DNA from: Acidimicrobiales bacterium
Lineage (GTDB): Bacteria; Actinomycetota; Acidimicrobiia; Acidimicrobiales; Aldehydirespiratoraceae
DNA: 64,000 nucleotides
Direction: 5' to 3'
Assembly: GCA_041394245.1 (NCBI GenBank)
Contig: JAWKIR010000003.1
Coordinates: forward strand, 186,001-250,000
Below the pieces are notes generated by a model. It did no database searches. It was not told the DNA's origin and was given only the letters and a program-made list of their open reading frames with translations. How positions within the stretch are numbered: the stretch's first letter is position 1; each line of letters opens with the position of its first letter. Positions 33,266 to 41,712 of the stretch are shown here, one piece after another. Both the position numbers and the translations under genes were made by a program.

Positions 33266-34834
33266 TCACCCTACGCTCGACGGATGGGCATCCCGGTCGA
33301 GGAGCGCCACCCCGACCGGCCACACACCGGCGAAGGCGGCCGCCCGCCACGCCGCAGCAGCGACAGCGGCGAACACGGCATCGCTGACCGCGACCGGCTC
33401 GCCCGGAGTCTCCTCCACGACGATGTCGATCCGGGGCGTGTCGATCGCCCGCAGGATGCCGAAACTGCGGATCGTGAGATCGTGGATCTCGCCGTGTTGG
33501 TCGACACCGAGCGACTCGCTCGTCACCCACGACAGACCCATGTGGGCGGCACCGGTGCAATAGGACCGCAGGACGGTCTCGTCGAGCGGATCGCCGGCCC
33601 GCACCCGCACGTCGATCGCACCGTCGTCGACGATCGTCGCCAGCGCCGCTCCCCCACCGGGCGCGGTGATCCAGCTCGGCGCGGGGTCGAGCGACGCTCG
33701 CACCACGAGTGCCTCGACCCAGCCCGCACCGCGGATGGCCGCGCTCGTCGGCGGACCGGCCACGTCGACCTCCTCGACGACCAACCCGGGGGCCACGGAA
33801 CGGATCGCCTCGGCGATCCCGGTGGTGCGGGCCACCCGGATGATCCCGGTGCCGTCGGCCCGGATGCCCGCCGCGATCGGCGGTCGCTTGGGGCCTCGCC
33901 GCACGGCGTCCTCACGCGAGTAAAGGACCCGCACCGGGCGCCCGTGTTCGTTGGCGAGACGCCGAGCAACGGCGCCCACCTCGCTCGTCTCCTTCGCCCC
34001 GAAGGCACCGCCGTTCGCCAGCGGCGACGTCGGCTCACCCCCGGGAGCGCACCACGAGGCGTCGGTCTCGAGGTAGCCGGGCTCGACCCACGACGTCCGC
34101 AGGGTGCGGACCCAGTCGCCGGCCGGCAGCTCTATCGGCGGTTCGAAGTCGGCCGTGGTCCGACGGCCCTGCACCTTGCCGGCGAGCCGCAGCGCCTCGG
34201 CCCGGGTCTCGGCGACCACCCATCCATCGCCGTCGGGCACGGCGACCAACGCATCGGCGGGCGCGGTGTCGTCGGCGAACCCGCCGCGGCCCAGGGCCAC
34301 GTCGGGGCCGATCGCCTGGGCGACGCCGCCCTCGAGTGCCGCCCGCGCCACCGCTCCGGGGCCGCCTGCGGGGGCCGGCGCGCCGAAGGCCACCCAGGCA
34401 TCGACGACCGGCTGCCAACCCGTGCATCGACAGAGGTGCGCCTGCAGCGCCTTGCCCGCCGCGTCGCGGTCGTCGTGGTCGGTCGCCTTGGCCCGCAGCC
34501 CCTCGAACCGGCAGATGATGCCGGGGGTGCAGAACCCGCACTGACTTCCGCCCGTCGCGGCGAACGCGTCGCCCCAGGCCGAGCGGACGTCGTCGGCCAG
34601 GCCGTCGACCGTGGTGATCTCGCGGTCTCGCACCCGGCGAACGGGTGTCACGCACGACACCCTCGGCTGGCCGTCGACCAGGACCGTGCAGCAGCCACAC
34701 TGTCCCTGGGGGCTGCATCCGTCCTTCACCGATGTCACTCCGGCGACGTCACGCAGCACGTCGAGCAGCGTCGCGGTGTCGTCGACGACCTCCACGGTCG
34801 CCCCGTCGACGCTGAGCTTCATGGCTTCCGACAT
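33266..34834 (-). CDS. Fused [2Fe-2S] and condensed xanthine-dehydrogenase-like protein
   Basis: The 522 residues in one chain comprise residues 1-150, a complete CoxS/XdhC-type subunit with both clusters (DGCSPQGQCGCCTVLVDG; CGFCTPG and HLCRCTGW), then a short molybdenum-subunit-like part: SWVEPGYLETDASW, ANGGAFGAKETSEVG, GRPVRVLYSREDAVRRGPKR, AAIRGAGWVEALVVRAS and a C-terminal ETPGEPVAVSDAVFAAVAAA. The second part is about 370 residues against the usual 700-780, so the hammerhead and much of the cofactor domain are missing or shrunken. Known relatives hydroxylate purines, aldehydes or aromatic rings. Whether this binds molybdopterin is unclear. Confidence 0.75.
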   Translation of the reverse strand: MSEAMKLSVDGATVEVVDDTATLLDVLRDVAGVTSVKDGCSPQGQCGCCTVLVDGQPRVSCVTPVRRVRDREITTVDGLADDVRSAWGDAFAATGGSQCGFCTPGIICRFEGLRAKATDHDDRDAAGKALQAHLCRCTGWQPVVDAWVAFGAPAPAGGPGAVARAALEGGVAQAIGPDVALGRGGFADDTAPADALVAVPDGDGWVVAETRAEALRLAGKVQGRRTTADFEPPIELPAGDWVRTLRTSWVEPGYLETDASWCAPGGEPTSPLANGGAFGAKETSEVGAVARRLANEHGRPVRVLYSREDAVRRGPKRPPIAAGIRADGTGIIRVARTTGIAEAIRSVAPGLVVEEVDVAGPPTSAAIRGAGWVEALVVRASLDPAPSWITAPGGGAALATIVDDGAIDVRVRAGDPLDETVLRSYCTGAAHMGLSWVTSESLGVDQHGEIHDLTIRSFGILRAIDTPRIDIVVEETPGEPVAVSDAVFAAVAAAAWRAAAFAGVWPVGVALLDRDAHPSSVG

Positions 34835-34897
34835 CGGGCGAACGCTAGCGGGACGCCGAGAGGAGGTTGCCCGCGTGCGCCGGTTAGCGTCATCGGC

Positions 34898-35824
34898 ATG
34901 GGTGTGCTCGACCGTCGAACGTTCATCATCGGCGCCGCCGGGGCGGCCGGTCTCGCCGGCGCAGGAAGCCTCCTCGCCGCCTGTGGCGACGACACGGCGG
35001 CAACCTCCACGACCACCACGACGGCGGAGCCGCTCGCCACTCCCCTGCTCGTTCCGTCCTTCGCCGATGGCCTCGCGTCCCCGTCGCCGTTCGTGCATTC
35101 GGTCGAACACCGAGTGGCCTACGTGCTCAACGACGGCAACGGCATCATGCGCCGCAACGCACCCGACGAGATCCGGCTCGAGGTCGTCGACGACGCCGGC
35201 ACCACGATCGCCGGTGGCGTCAGCGTCCGCCGCGATCTCGGCGTGCCCACCCCCTACTACTCGATCTTCTTCACACCCCCGGCCGCGGGGGTCTACCGCA
35301 CGGTTCTCACGAACGACGCGGGCACGAGCGAACACGAGTTCCTGGTGCTCGAACCCGGCGAGACGGCGATCCCGCAACCCGGCGACCTGCTCCCACCCAT
35401 CCCCACGGCCACGAGCGCCGACCCGGCCGGCGTCGATCCGATCTGCACCCGGGTCGACCCCTGTCCGTTCCACGACACCGACCTGGTCGACGCGCTCGCA
35501 GCCGGCGACCGGCCGACGATCCTCAGCATCGCGACGCCGGGCTTTTGCCAGACCGCGATCTGTGGGCCGGTGATCGATCTCCTGATCGATGCCACCGCGG
35601 AACGCGACGACCTCCGGGTGATCCATGCCGAGGTCTATGTCGACCCCTTCAACGACGAGGGCCTGGCCAGCGGGACGGGTGGCAGCCTGACCGACATCGT
35701 CAACGCCTACGAACTCCCCTACGAGCCGGTGCTCTTCGTGGTCGGGACCGACGGCGTCATCCTTCGCCGGCTCGACGCCGTCTACGACGGCTCCGAGCTC
35801 GCCGAGGCGCTCGCACTGGTCTAG
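34898..35824 (+). CDS. Secreted lipoprotein with thioredoxin-like C-terminus
   Basis: The 308-residue product starts MGVLDRRTFIIGAAGAAGLA, with a twin-arginine-like start and lipobox LLAAC, then a Thr-rich spacer, so it should be a Tat- or Sec-exported lipoprotein. The middle (VEHRVAYVLNDGNGIMRR...) looks beta-rich. The C-terminal 110 residues are thioredoxin-fold-like (RPTILSIATPGFCQTAICGP; YEPVLFVVGTDGVILRRLDA) but with CxxxxC spacing instead of CxxC. Function unknown. The TAG stop shares CTAG with the convergent hydrolase. Confidence 0.72.
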   Translation: MGVLDRRTFIIGAAGAAGLAGAGSLLAACGDDTAATSTTTTTAEPLATPLLVPSFADGLASPSPFVHSVEHRVAYVLNDGNGIMRRNAPDEIRLEVVDDAGTTIAGGVSVRRDLGVPTPYYSIFFTPPAAGVYRTVLTNDAGTSEHEFLVLEPGETAIPQPGDLLPPIPTATSADPAGVDPICTRVDPCPFHDTDLVDALAAGDRPTILSIATPGFCQTAICGPVIDLLIDATAERDDLRVIHAEVYVDPFNDEGLASGTGGSLTDIVNAYELPYEPVLFVVGTDGVILRRLDAVYDGSELAEALALV

Positions 35825-36777
35825 GACAGCAGGGCCCGTCGCAACGCGTCCATGCCGTCGCGGGCGTGGCGCTTCGACACCTGGGCCGTCGTCACCAGAC
35901 CCGACCCGTGGAACGTGCCCGGATAGGCGTGGAGCTCGGTCGACACGCCGGCTTCGAGCAGACGCATCGCGTAGATGATCCCCTCGTCTCGGAGCGGATC
36001 GAACTCCATGACGGCAACGAACGCGGGCGGGAGACCGGACAGGTCCTCGCACCGAGCGGGCGCCGCGTAGTACGACACGTCGTCGGAACCCGGGGCGTCG
36101 TCGGAGCCGAGATACCAGCTCCAGCTACGAATCGCGTTGGGCCGGTTCCACAGGGGGGTGTCGACGAACTGATGCATCGACGGGGTGTCGAGACGGTCGT
36201 CGAGCTCGGGGATGTCGAGGAGCTGGAAGCAGAGATCGGGGCCGCCACGATCTCGGGCCAGCAGTGCCGTCGCTGCGGCGAGCCCGCCGCCCGCGCTCTG
36301 CCCCGCGATGGCGATACGGGACGGGTCGACGCCCAACTCGGCCGCGTTGTCGGCGAACCAGGCGAGTGCGGCGTAGCAGTCCTCGACGCCGGCCGGGTAC
36401 GGGTCCTCCGGCGCGAGTCGGTAGTCGACGCTCACGACGACGGCGGGAAACCCCGCCGCCACGGCGTCGCAGAACGCGTCCATCATCGCGAGGTCGCCGA
36501 TGATGAAACCGCCGCCGTGGATCTCGAACACGCCCGGCATCGCCCCTTCGGGCGGCGCGGCGGGTCGGTAGATGCGGATCGCGACATCGGGATCACCGGC
36601 GCGGCCCGGAACCAGCCGATCCTCACGAACGACGTCGGCGCGCGGCTCGACCGGGGGTGCCCAGGAGGATTGGGCGGCGCGAGCCGCCGGCATCGACTCG
36701 GGCGGGCCCCACTCGACGCTTGCGGGAAGCAGGCCGATCACCTCGGCGAGCTCGGGGTCGTAGTTGCGCTCCGTCAT
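35821..36777 (-). CDS. Alpha/beta hydrolase, hormone-sensitive lipase family
   Basis: The 318-residue esterase/lipase has the oxyanion motif EIHGGGFIIGD, nucleophile AIAGQSAGGGLAAA, acid EFDPLRDEG and histidine YPGTFHGSGL. This is the HSL (family IV) set and predicts hydrolysis of short-chain esters. The ATG at 36775-36777 (MTERNYDPEL) was chosen because six extra upstream residues are not needed. Convergent with the lipoprotein gene, stop codons overlapping at CTAG. Confidence 0.9.
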   Translation of the reverse strand: MTERNYDPELAEVIGLLPASVEWGPPESMPAARAAQSSWAPPVEPRADVVREDRLVPGRAGDPDVAIRIYRPAAPPEGAMPGVFEIHGGGFIIGDLAMMDAFCDAVAAGFPAVVVSVDYRLAPEDPYPAGVEDCYAALAWFADNAAELGVDPSRIAIAGQSAGGGLAAATALLARDRGGPDLCFQLLDIPELDDRLDTPSMHQFVDTPLWNRPNAIRSWSWYLGSDDAPGSDDVSYYAAPARCEDLSGLPPAFVAVMEFDPLRDEGIIYAMRLLEAGVSTELHAYPGTFHGSGLVTTAQVSKRHARDGMDALRRALLS

Positions 36778-36804
36778 GGAGCGCAACCTAGCCAACGGCG
36801 TGCG

Positions 36805-37125
36805 TCAGCTGAAGCTCTGGCCGCAGCCGCACGTGCGCTGGGCGTTGGGGTTGTCGATCGCGAAGCCGGCGTCCTGCAGCCCGTCCTTGTAGTCGAGAGT
36901 GGCTCCCTCGAGGAGCTGGGCGGACGACGGATCGACGACGACCTCGACATTGCCGAAGGTCGTCACCATGTCGTCGGCGGCACGGTCGGTGTCGAAGAAC
37001 ATCTCGTAGCTGAAGCCCGAACACCCACCCGGGCGCACGGCCACACGCAGTGCGAGACCCTCGTCGCCTTCGGCGCTGATGAGTTCGTCGACCTTGGAAA
37101 CGGCTTGCTCGGTGAGGGTGATCAT
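36805..37125 (-). CDS. erpA: HesB/IscA-type iron-sulfur insertion protein (ErpA-like)
   Basis: The 106-residue A-type carrier has the three conserved cysteines C35 (PGGCSGF), C99 and C101 (TCGCGQSF at the C-terminus). It delivers Fe-S clusters to client proteins. Divergent from mrp, another Fe-S carrier, across a 128-base gap, so the two may be jointly controlled. Confidence 0.9.
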   Translation of the reverse strand: MITLTEQAVSKVDELISAEGDEGLALRVAVRPGGCSGFSYEMFFDTDRAADDMVTTFGNVEVVVDPSSAQLLEGATLDYKDGLQDAGFAIDNPNAQRTCGCGQSFS

Positions 37126-37253
37126 CTCGGCTACTCCAAAACTCGGATGGGGTACGACAGAACCGAAGTGTACCCGGCTCTGTTCCCTCGGCCCCTTCGC
37201 GTCGCCGCCATTGCCTCGTCAGGTCGACCCACGAGCGCCGGTACCCTGACCGT

Positions 37254-38423
37254 GTGGCAACGACCGCACCTCCGACACCCGACTACGTGATGGGTCTGCT
37301 GCGCGGCGTCATCGACCCCGAACTCGGCTCCGACATCGTCGAGTTGGGCATGGCCAAGGGCGCGAAGGTCGACGAGGCCGGCCACGTGCACCTCGACATC
37401 GCGCTGACGACGAGTGGCTGTCCGCTGCGGGCCCAGATCCAAAAAGACATCCGCAGCCGGATCACCACCCTTCCCGGCGTCACCCGGGTCACGATCAGTT
37501 GGGGCGAACTCACGCAGGAGGAACGCAGCGCGGCCATGGCGAAGGCTCGTTTCAATGTGAGCCAGGACGAGCCCGACACCGCGGTCCCGCCGACCACCAA
37601 GGTCATCATGATCGCCTCCGGCAAGGGCGGGGTCGGCAAGTCCTCGATGACCACCAATCTCGCAGCAGCGCTGGCCGAGACCGGCTTCTCCGTCGGCGTG
37701 ATGGACGCCGACATCTGGGGGTTCTCCGTACCGCGCATGCTCGGGGTCGACGGCGACCTCCTCGCCGCGGAGGGCAAGATCAAGCCGCTGATCAGAGAGA
37801 TCGGCTCCGGACGTCTCGAGATCGTCTCGATGGGCTTCCTCGTCGCCCAGCAGGACTCGGCGCTCATGTGGCGGGGTCTCATGCTCAACCGGGCCGTGCA
37901 ACATTTCTGCCAGGACGTCGCCTGGTCCGATGATCTCGACTATCTCCTGATCGACATGCCGCCGGGAACTGGCGACGTGCAGATGGGGCTCGCGAAGATG
38001 CTGCCCCGCGCCGAGATGATCATCGTGACCACGCCGGCGGGCAATGCCCAGAAGGTCGCAGCCCGGGTTGCCGACATGGGTCGGAAGAACTATCTCCGCA
38101 TCGTCGGCGTGATCGAGAACATGAGCGAGTTCATCGCCCCCGACGGTTCGCGCCATGCCCTGTTCGGGAGCGGTGGCGGCCAGGCGCTGGCCGACGACAT
38201 CGGGGTTCCCCTCCTCGGCGCGGTGCCGATCGAACCGGCGGTCAGCGAAGGCGGCGACACCGGCGAGCCGGCGGTACTGAGCAACAGCCCCGCGGCCGAA
38301 GTGATCCGGTCAATCGCCAAGGCGATCGCCGAGGAACACGTGCCGCCCGTCGAGATGGCCGGCTGCAGCGCCCGCATGCTCGATGCCGCGGTCGCGGCCC
38401 TCGACGGCCTGGATCTCGACTAG
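37254..38423 (+). CDS. mrp: Mrp/ApbC iron-sulfur carrier ATPase
   Basis: The 389-residue protein has an N-terminal MIP18/DUF59 domain (LLRGVIDPELGSDIVELGMA, ALTTSGCPLRAQIQ) and from about residue 115 a P-loop NTPase (IASGKGGVGKSSMTTNLAAA, VGVMDADIWGFSVPRMLG, LIDMPPGTGDVQMGLAKMLP). The usual CxxC near the C-terminus is not seen; a single Cys is present in MAGCSARM. It carries or transfers Fe-S clusters. The start is the GTG at 37254. Confidence 0.9.
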   Translation: MATTAPPTPDYVMGLLRGVIDPELGSDIVELGMAKGAKVDEAGHVHLDIALTTSGCPLRAQIQKDIRSRITTLPGVTRVTISWGELTQEERSAAMAKARFNVSQDEPDTAVPPTTKVIMIASGKGGVGKSSMTTNLAAALAETGFSVGVMDADIWGFSVPRMLGVDGDLLAAEGKIKPLIREIGSGRLEIVSMGFLVAQQDSALMWRGLMLNRAVQHFCQDVAWSDDLDYLLIDMPPGTGDVQMGLAKMLPRAEMIIVTTPAGNAQKVAARVADMGRKNYLRIVGVIENMSEFIAPDGSRHALFGSGGGQALADDIGVPLLGAVPIEPAVSEGGDTGEPAVLSNSPAAEVIRSIAKAIAEEHVPPVEMAGCSARMLDAAVAALDGLDLD

Positions 38424-38438
38424 CGCCACCGCGCCCTG

Positions 38439-38470
38439 TTCGTCACCCATCTCATTCGTCACCCATCTCA
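38439..38470. repeat. Tandem duplication of 16 bp upstream of GGDEF-EAL gene
   Basis: TTCGTCACCCATCTCA occurs twice head to tail with no mismatch, in the 105-base gap between mrp and the GGDEF-EAL gene. It may be a recent slippage product or a pair of regulator half sites; it lies about 60 bases before the start codon, where it could affect the promoter. Confidence 0.9.
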
Positions 38471-38528
38471 TTAACTCGGTAGCCATGGCTGCCGATTGTG
38501 ACGATGTGCACCCCACCTCGGAACCGAC

Positions 38529-40085
38529 ATGACGGCCTGGAACCGTCGAGTCGCGGCAGCGACCCGCGTCCGCGAGGTCGGCGACCCGGAAGCCCTCGAA
38601 CAACGCCTGCGCTCCCTGGGCCTGCCCGAGGGCATGCACCCTGACGACATCGTCGCCGTCGCCACCATGCTCCGGGTTGCCGAATCACGCGGCGTCGGTT
38701 TCGGTACGACGATCCTCGCTCGAGCAGCCGACACCGACGGAACCACCCGCGACGTGAAGGTCGTCGTCCTCGGCAACGAGAACGGCGCGACCACGCTGGT
38801 GGGCAACCACTCCGAGACGATCGCGATCGACCCGCTCACCGGCCTGCCCGGACGCGCCTACGCCCTCGAGGCTCTCGACTCGGCCCTGCAGCACTCGCTC
38901 AACGCCGAGCACAGCGTCGGCGTCTTCTCCATCGACATCGATCGGTTCAAGACCGTCAACGACTCGCGGGGATTCGACGCCGGCGACGACGCGCTGCGAA
39001 CCCTTGCTGCCGGGCTCGCGGAACAACTCCGCCCCGACGACACCCTTTGCCGACTCGGCGGCGACGAGTTCACCGTCATCTGCCCCGAGGTGTTCGGCAT
39101 CGCCGAAGCCATGACCATCGCCGAACGGTTCCGCGCCGCGTGCACGAACGTCCGGATCGACAGCCCACTCGCCGGGCTCACCGTCTCTGTCGGCATCGCG
39201 ATCGGTCGCGCCGATCGAGGCGCCGAGGACATGATGCGCGAGGCCGAGACTGCGCTCTATCAGGCCAAGGGACTCGGACGCGACCGCTGCGAGGTCTTCG
39301 ACGAAGACCTCCGCACGAGAGCCGAACGACGGATCACGGTCGATCAGCAGCTCCGCCGGGCGCTCGACGAGGACGGCATCCACGTCCACTACCAGCCGAT
39401 CGTCGAGACCGAGTCCCGGCAGATCGTCGGGGTCGAAGCGCTGTTGCGCATCATCGGCGGCGACGGACGGCACCTGAACCCCCGCGAACTCGTCGAGGCC
39501 GCAGAGGACGGCGGCCTGATCCGTCGGATCGAGGAAACGGTCCTGGAGCGGGCCGCCTGCGCGATCCGCGATCTCCCGGAAACGGACGAGCCGCTGTTCT
39601 TGTCGGTGAACGTGTCGGACCGCCAGCTGGGCGACAGTCGCTTCCCTCTCGCCCTCGCCCGCACGCTGAACGCCGCGAACTTCCCGGCCGACCGACTCCA
39701 CCTCGAGATCAATCGCTCGATTCTCGATCGCAAGGGCGCCGCCATCCGACTCGTCACCCAGCTGCGAGCCCTCGGGGTGGTCGTCGCGATCGACGAGTTC
39801 ATCGGGGCGAGCGATGCCGACATGGTCGTGCCCGACGGCGTCGATCTGATCAAGCTCGACAAACGCCTGGTCCACGGCATCCATGGCGAACGGGGCCGAG
39901 CACGCGCCGAACTCGTGATCGGCGGCATCCTCGACCGCTCGCTCGACGCATGCGCAGTCGGCGTCGAAACCGAAGAGGACCTCGTCGCGGTGCGCCAGCT
40001 CGGCTGCCGCTACGCCCAGGGGTACCTGTTCGCACCCCCGCTCGACGCCGTGCAGCTCCACGCGCTCATCGCCGCACGGGTCTGA
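38529..40085 (+). CDS. GGDEF-EAL protein with degenerate EAL domain
   Basis: The 518-residue protein has a GGDEF domain with DPLTGLPGRAYALEAL, FSIDIDRFKTVND and an intact RLGGDEF near residue 177, so it may make c-di-GMP. The EAL domain from about residue 280 has YQPIVE and VEALLR but is altered at several catalytic sites: LEINRS for LE(I/L)TES, IDEFIGAS for IDDFGTG, and AVGVE for AEGVE; KLD and QGYLF remain. Hydrolase activity is therefore doubtful. There is no membrane segment; the N-terminal 90 residues are of unknown fold. Confidence 0.88.
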   Translation: MTAWNRRVAAATRVREVGDPEALEQRLRSLGLPEGMHPDDIVAVATMLRVAESRGVGFGTTILARAADTDGTTRDVKVVVLGNENGATTLVGNHSETIAIDPLTGLPGRAYALEALDSALQHSLNAEHSVGVFSIDIDRFKTVNDSRGFDAGDDALRTLAAGLAEQLRPDDTLCRLGGDEFTVICPEVFGIAEAMTIAERFRAACTNVRIDSPLAGLTVSVGIAIGRADRGAEDMMREAETALYQAKGLGRDRCEVFDEDLRTRAERRITVDQQLRRALDEDGIHVHYQPIVETESRQIVGVEALLRIIGGDGRHLNPRELVEAAEDGGLIRRIEETVLERAACAIRDLPETDEPLFLSVNVSDRQLGDSRFPLALARTLNAANFPADRLHLEINRSILDRKGAAIRLVTQLRALGVVVAIDEFIGASDADMVVPDGVDLIKLDKRLVHGIHGERGRARAELVIGGILDRSLDACAVGVETEEDLVAVRQLGCRYAQGYLFAPPLDAVQLHALIAARV

Positions 40086-40088
40086 CGC

Positions 40089-40613
40089 TCACTCCGAGGT
40101 CGGGCCCAACTCGATCGCGCCCGGCGGGCCGTCGTCATCGTCGTCACGGTTGTCACCGTCGTCGCGGGTCACGTCGGCCCAACGAACGTCGGTGAACCCC
40201 GAGCCCCCGAAGCCCGCGCCGAACGGCGCACCGTAGGCACCACCGCCGACACTGATGCGGCCCGCGAACCGGGCCTTGAGGACGTTGCGCACCACTGCCC
40301 GTGTCGGCGGGAGCAGGAGCACGAAGCCGAGGCCGTCGGTCAGGAACCCCGGTGTGAGCATGAGCGCACCGGCGAACAGCACCAGCATCCCGTCGATCAG
40401 CTCGTTGGTGGGCAGGTCACCGCGCCCGAGCGCGCCCTGGACCCGGGCCAGGATCGAGAACCCCTCCCGACGGACGAGCCACGCCCCGATCACACTGTCG
40501 AGCACCAGCAACCCGAGGGTTTCCCACCCGCCGATCGCCGCATCGACCTGCACGATCAGGTAGATCTCGATGATCGGAACGATGATGAACGCGATCACCA
40601 GGAAGCGGAACAC
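40089..40613 (-). CDS. fxsA: FxsA family membrane protein
   Basis: The 174-residue product begins FRFLVIAFIIVPIIEIYLIV and contains GWETLGLLVLDSVIGAWLVR, the conserved FxsA region, then GALMLTPGFLTDGLGFVLLL. The C-terminus is glycine- and then aspartate-rich (DGDNRDDDDDG). FxsA is a cytoplasmic-membrane protein best known for relieving phage exclusion in E. coli; its native role is unclear. Divergent from the kinase-like gene. Confidence 0.9.
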   Translation of the reverse strand: MFRFLVIAFIIVPIIEIYLIVQVDAAIGGWETLGLLVLDSVIGAWLVRREGFSILARVQGALGRGDLPTNELIDGMLVLFAGALMLTPGFLTDGLGFVLLLPPTRAVVRNVLKARFAGRISVGGGAYGAPFGAGFGGSGFTDVRWADVTRDDGDNRDDDDDGPPGAIELGPTSE

Positions 40614-40652
40614 CCGCCCATCCTAGGCTGGGCCCGATGTTCATCGACCCTC

Positions 40653-41705
40653 ATGTTCACTGACCTCGGCGACCTGCGGGCCGACCGCATCGGTCCCGCC
40701 CTGGTCGAGTCCGGGGCCGCTACCGGCCATGTCATCGACGCGCGCGTCGACACCGTCGACGACGGCGCCGGCTTCCTCGGCACGATCGCCCGCGTCCATC
40801 TCACGTGGGGCGACGGCGACGGTCCGGCGTCGATCATCGCCAAGCTCCCGACCGCGATCGCAGCCAACCGGGAGATCGTGGACCGCTTCGGGTACGACCG
40901 ACGCGAAGCCGGCGTCTACCGAGACCTGCGGCCGTGGGAACACGCGGCCGCGCCGCGTGCGCTCGCGCAGGGCTGGAACGAAGCGACCGGCCGGGGCTGG
41001 CTCCTCCTCGAAGACCTCCACGATCACGAATCCGGCGACAGCGTCGCGGGGGCGACCGATGCCCAGGCCTTCGCGACGGTCACCGCCCTCGCCGAATGGC
41101 ACGCGGCGTTCTGGAACGACCCCCGCCTCGCCGAACTGTCCTGGTTGCCCGACACCACCGATCCGGCCGTCAGCGGCTACGGCCACATCTTCGACCTCAC
41201 GTGGGACATGTGCGTCGCTCGCCTCGGCGGCGTCACCTCCGACATCGACGATGCCGCCCACCGGGCCCGGGCATGGTTCGACCCCGCGGTCAGGGAGTTC
41301 GCCGGGGGCGACCGGACGCTCGTGCACGGTGACGCCCGCCTCGACAACTTCCTCTTCGGGCCGGACTCGCGTGCGGTCCCGCTCGACTTCCAGCTCGCGA
41401 CCCACGGACGGGGGGTCTACGACGTCGCCTTCTTCTGTGCCGGTTCGTTGCGTACCGAGGACCGTCGCCGCCTCGAACCCGAACTGATCGAGCGCTACCG
41501 GGCCACCCTCGGGGCCGCCGGCGTCGACGTGACGCTCGAGGCACTCTGGCGCGACTACCGCCTGGGCCACATGATGAACCTGCCCAACCCCGTCAGCGCA
41601 CTCGCGGTGGTGGCCCCGACCGACGAACGCGGCGCCGAGTTCCTGCGTCGCAACGCCGAACGCGGTCTCGCGGCGGTGGCCGACCACGTCCGCCTCCTAG
41701 GCTGA
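40653..41705 (+). CDS. Phosphotransferase (APH/EcKL-like kinase fold)
   Basis: The 350-residue product has the kinase-like catalytic motifs: GRGWLLLEDLHDHESGD (hinge), TLVHGDARLDNFLFG (Brenner HGDxxxxN) and VPLDFQLATHGRGVYDVAFF (DFQ in place of DFG/DxD). This points to the aminoglycoside-phosphotransferase/ecdysteroid-kinase-like group, acting on an unknown small hydroxyl substrate. selA begins seven bases after its stop, so it is probably co-transcribed with selA and selB, though the functional link is unclear. Confidence 0.82.
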   Translation: MFTDLGDLRADRIGPALVESGAATGHVIDARVDTVDDGAGFLGTIARVHLTWGDGDGPASIIAKLPTAIAANREIVDRFGYDRREAGVYRDLRPWEHAAAPRALAQGWNEATGRGWLLLEDLHDHESGDSVAGATDAQAFATVTALAEWHAAFWNDPRLAELSWLPDTTDPAVSGYGHIFDLTWDMCVARLGGVTSDIDDAAHRARAWFDPAVREFAGGDRTLVHGDARLDNFLFGPDSRAVPLDFQLATHGRGVYDVAFFCAGSLRTEDRRRLEPELIERYRATLGAAGVDVTLEALWRDYRLGHMMNLPNPVSALAVVAPTDERGAEFLRRNAERGLAAVADHVRLLG

Positions 41706-41712
41706 AGCAGCC

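Noticed and set aside
34521..35824. Thioredoxin-like lipoprotein as a selenoprotein client
   Set aside because: Its FCQTAIC motif is encoded by ordinary Cys codons, and no in-frame TGA precedes its end.
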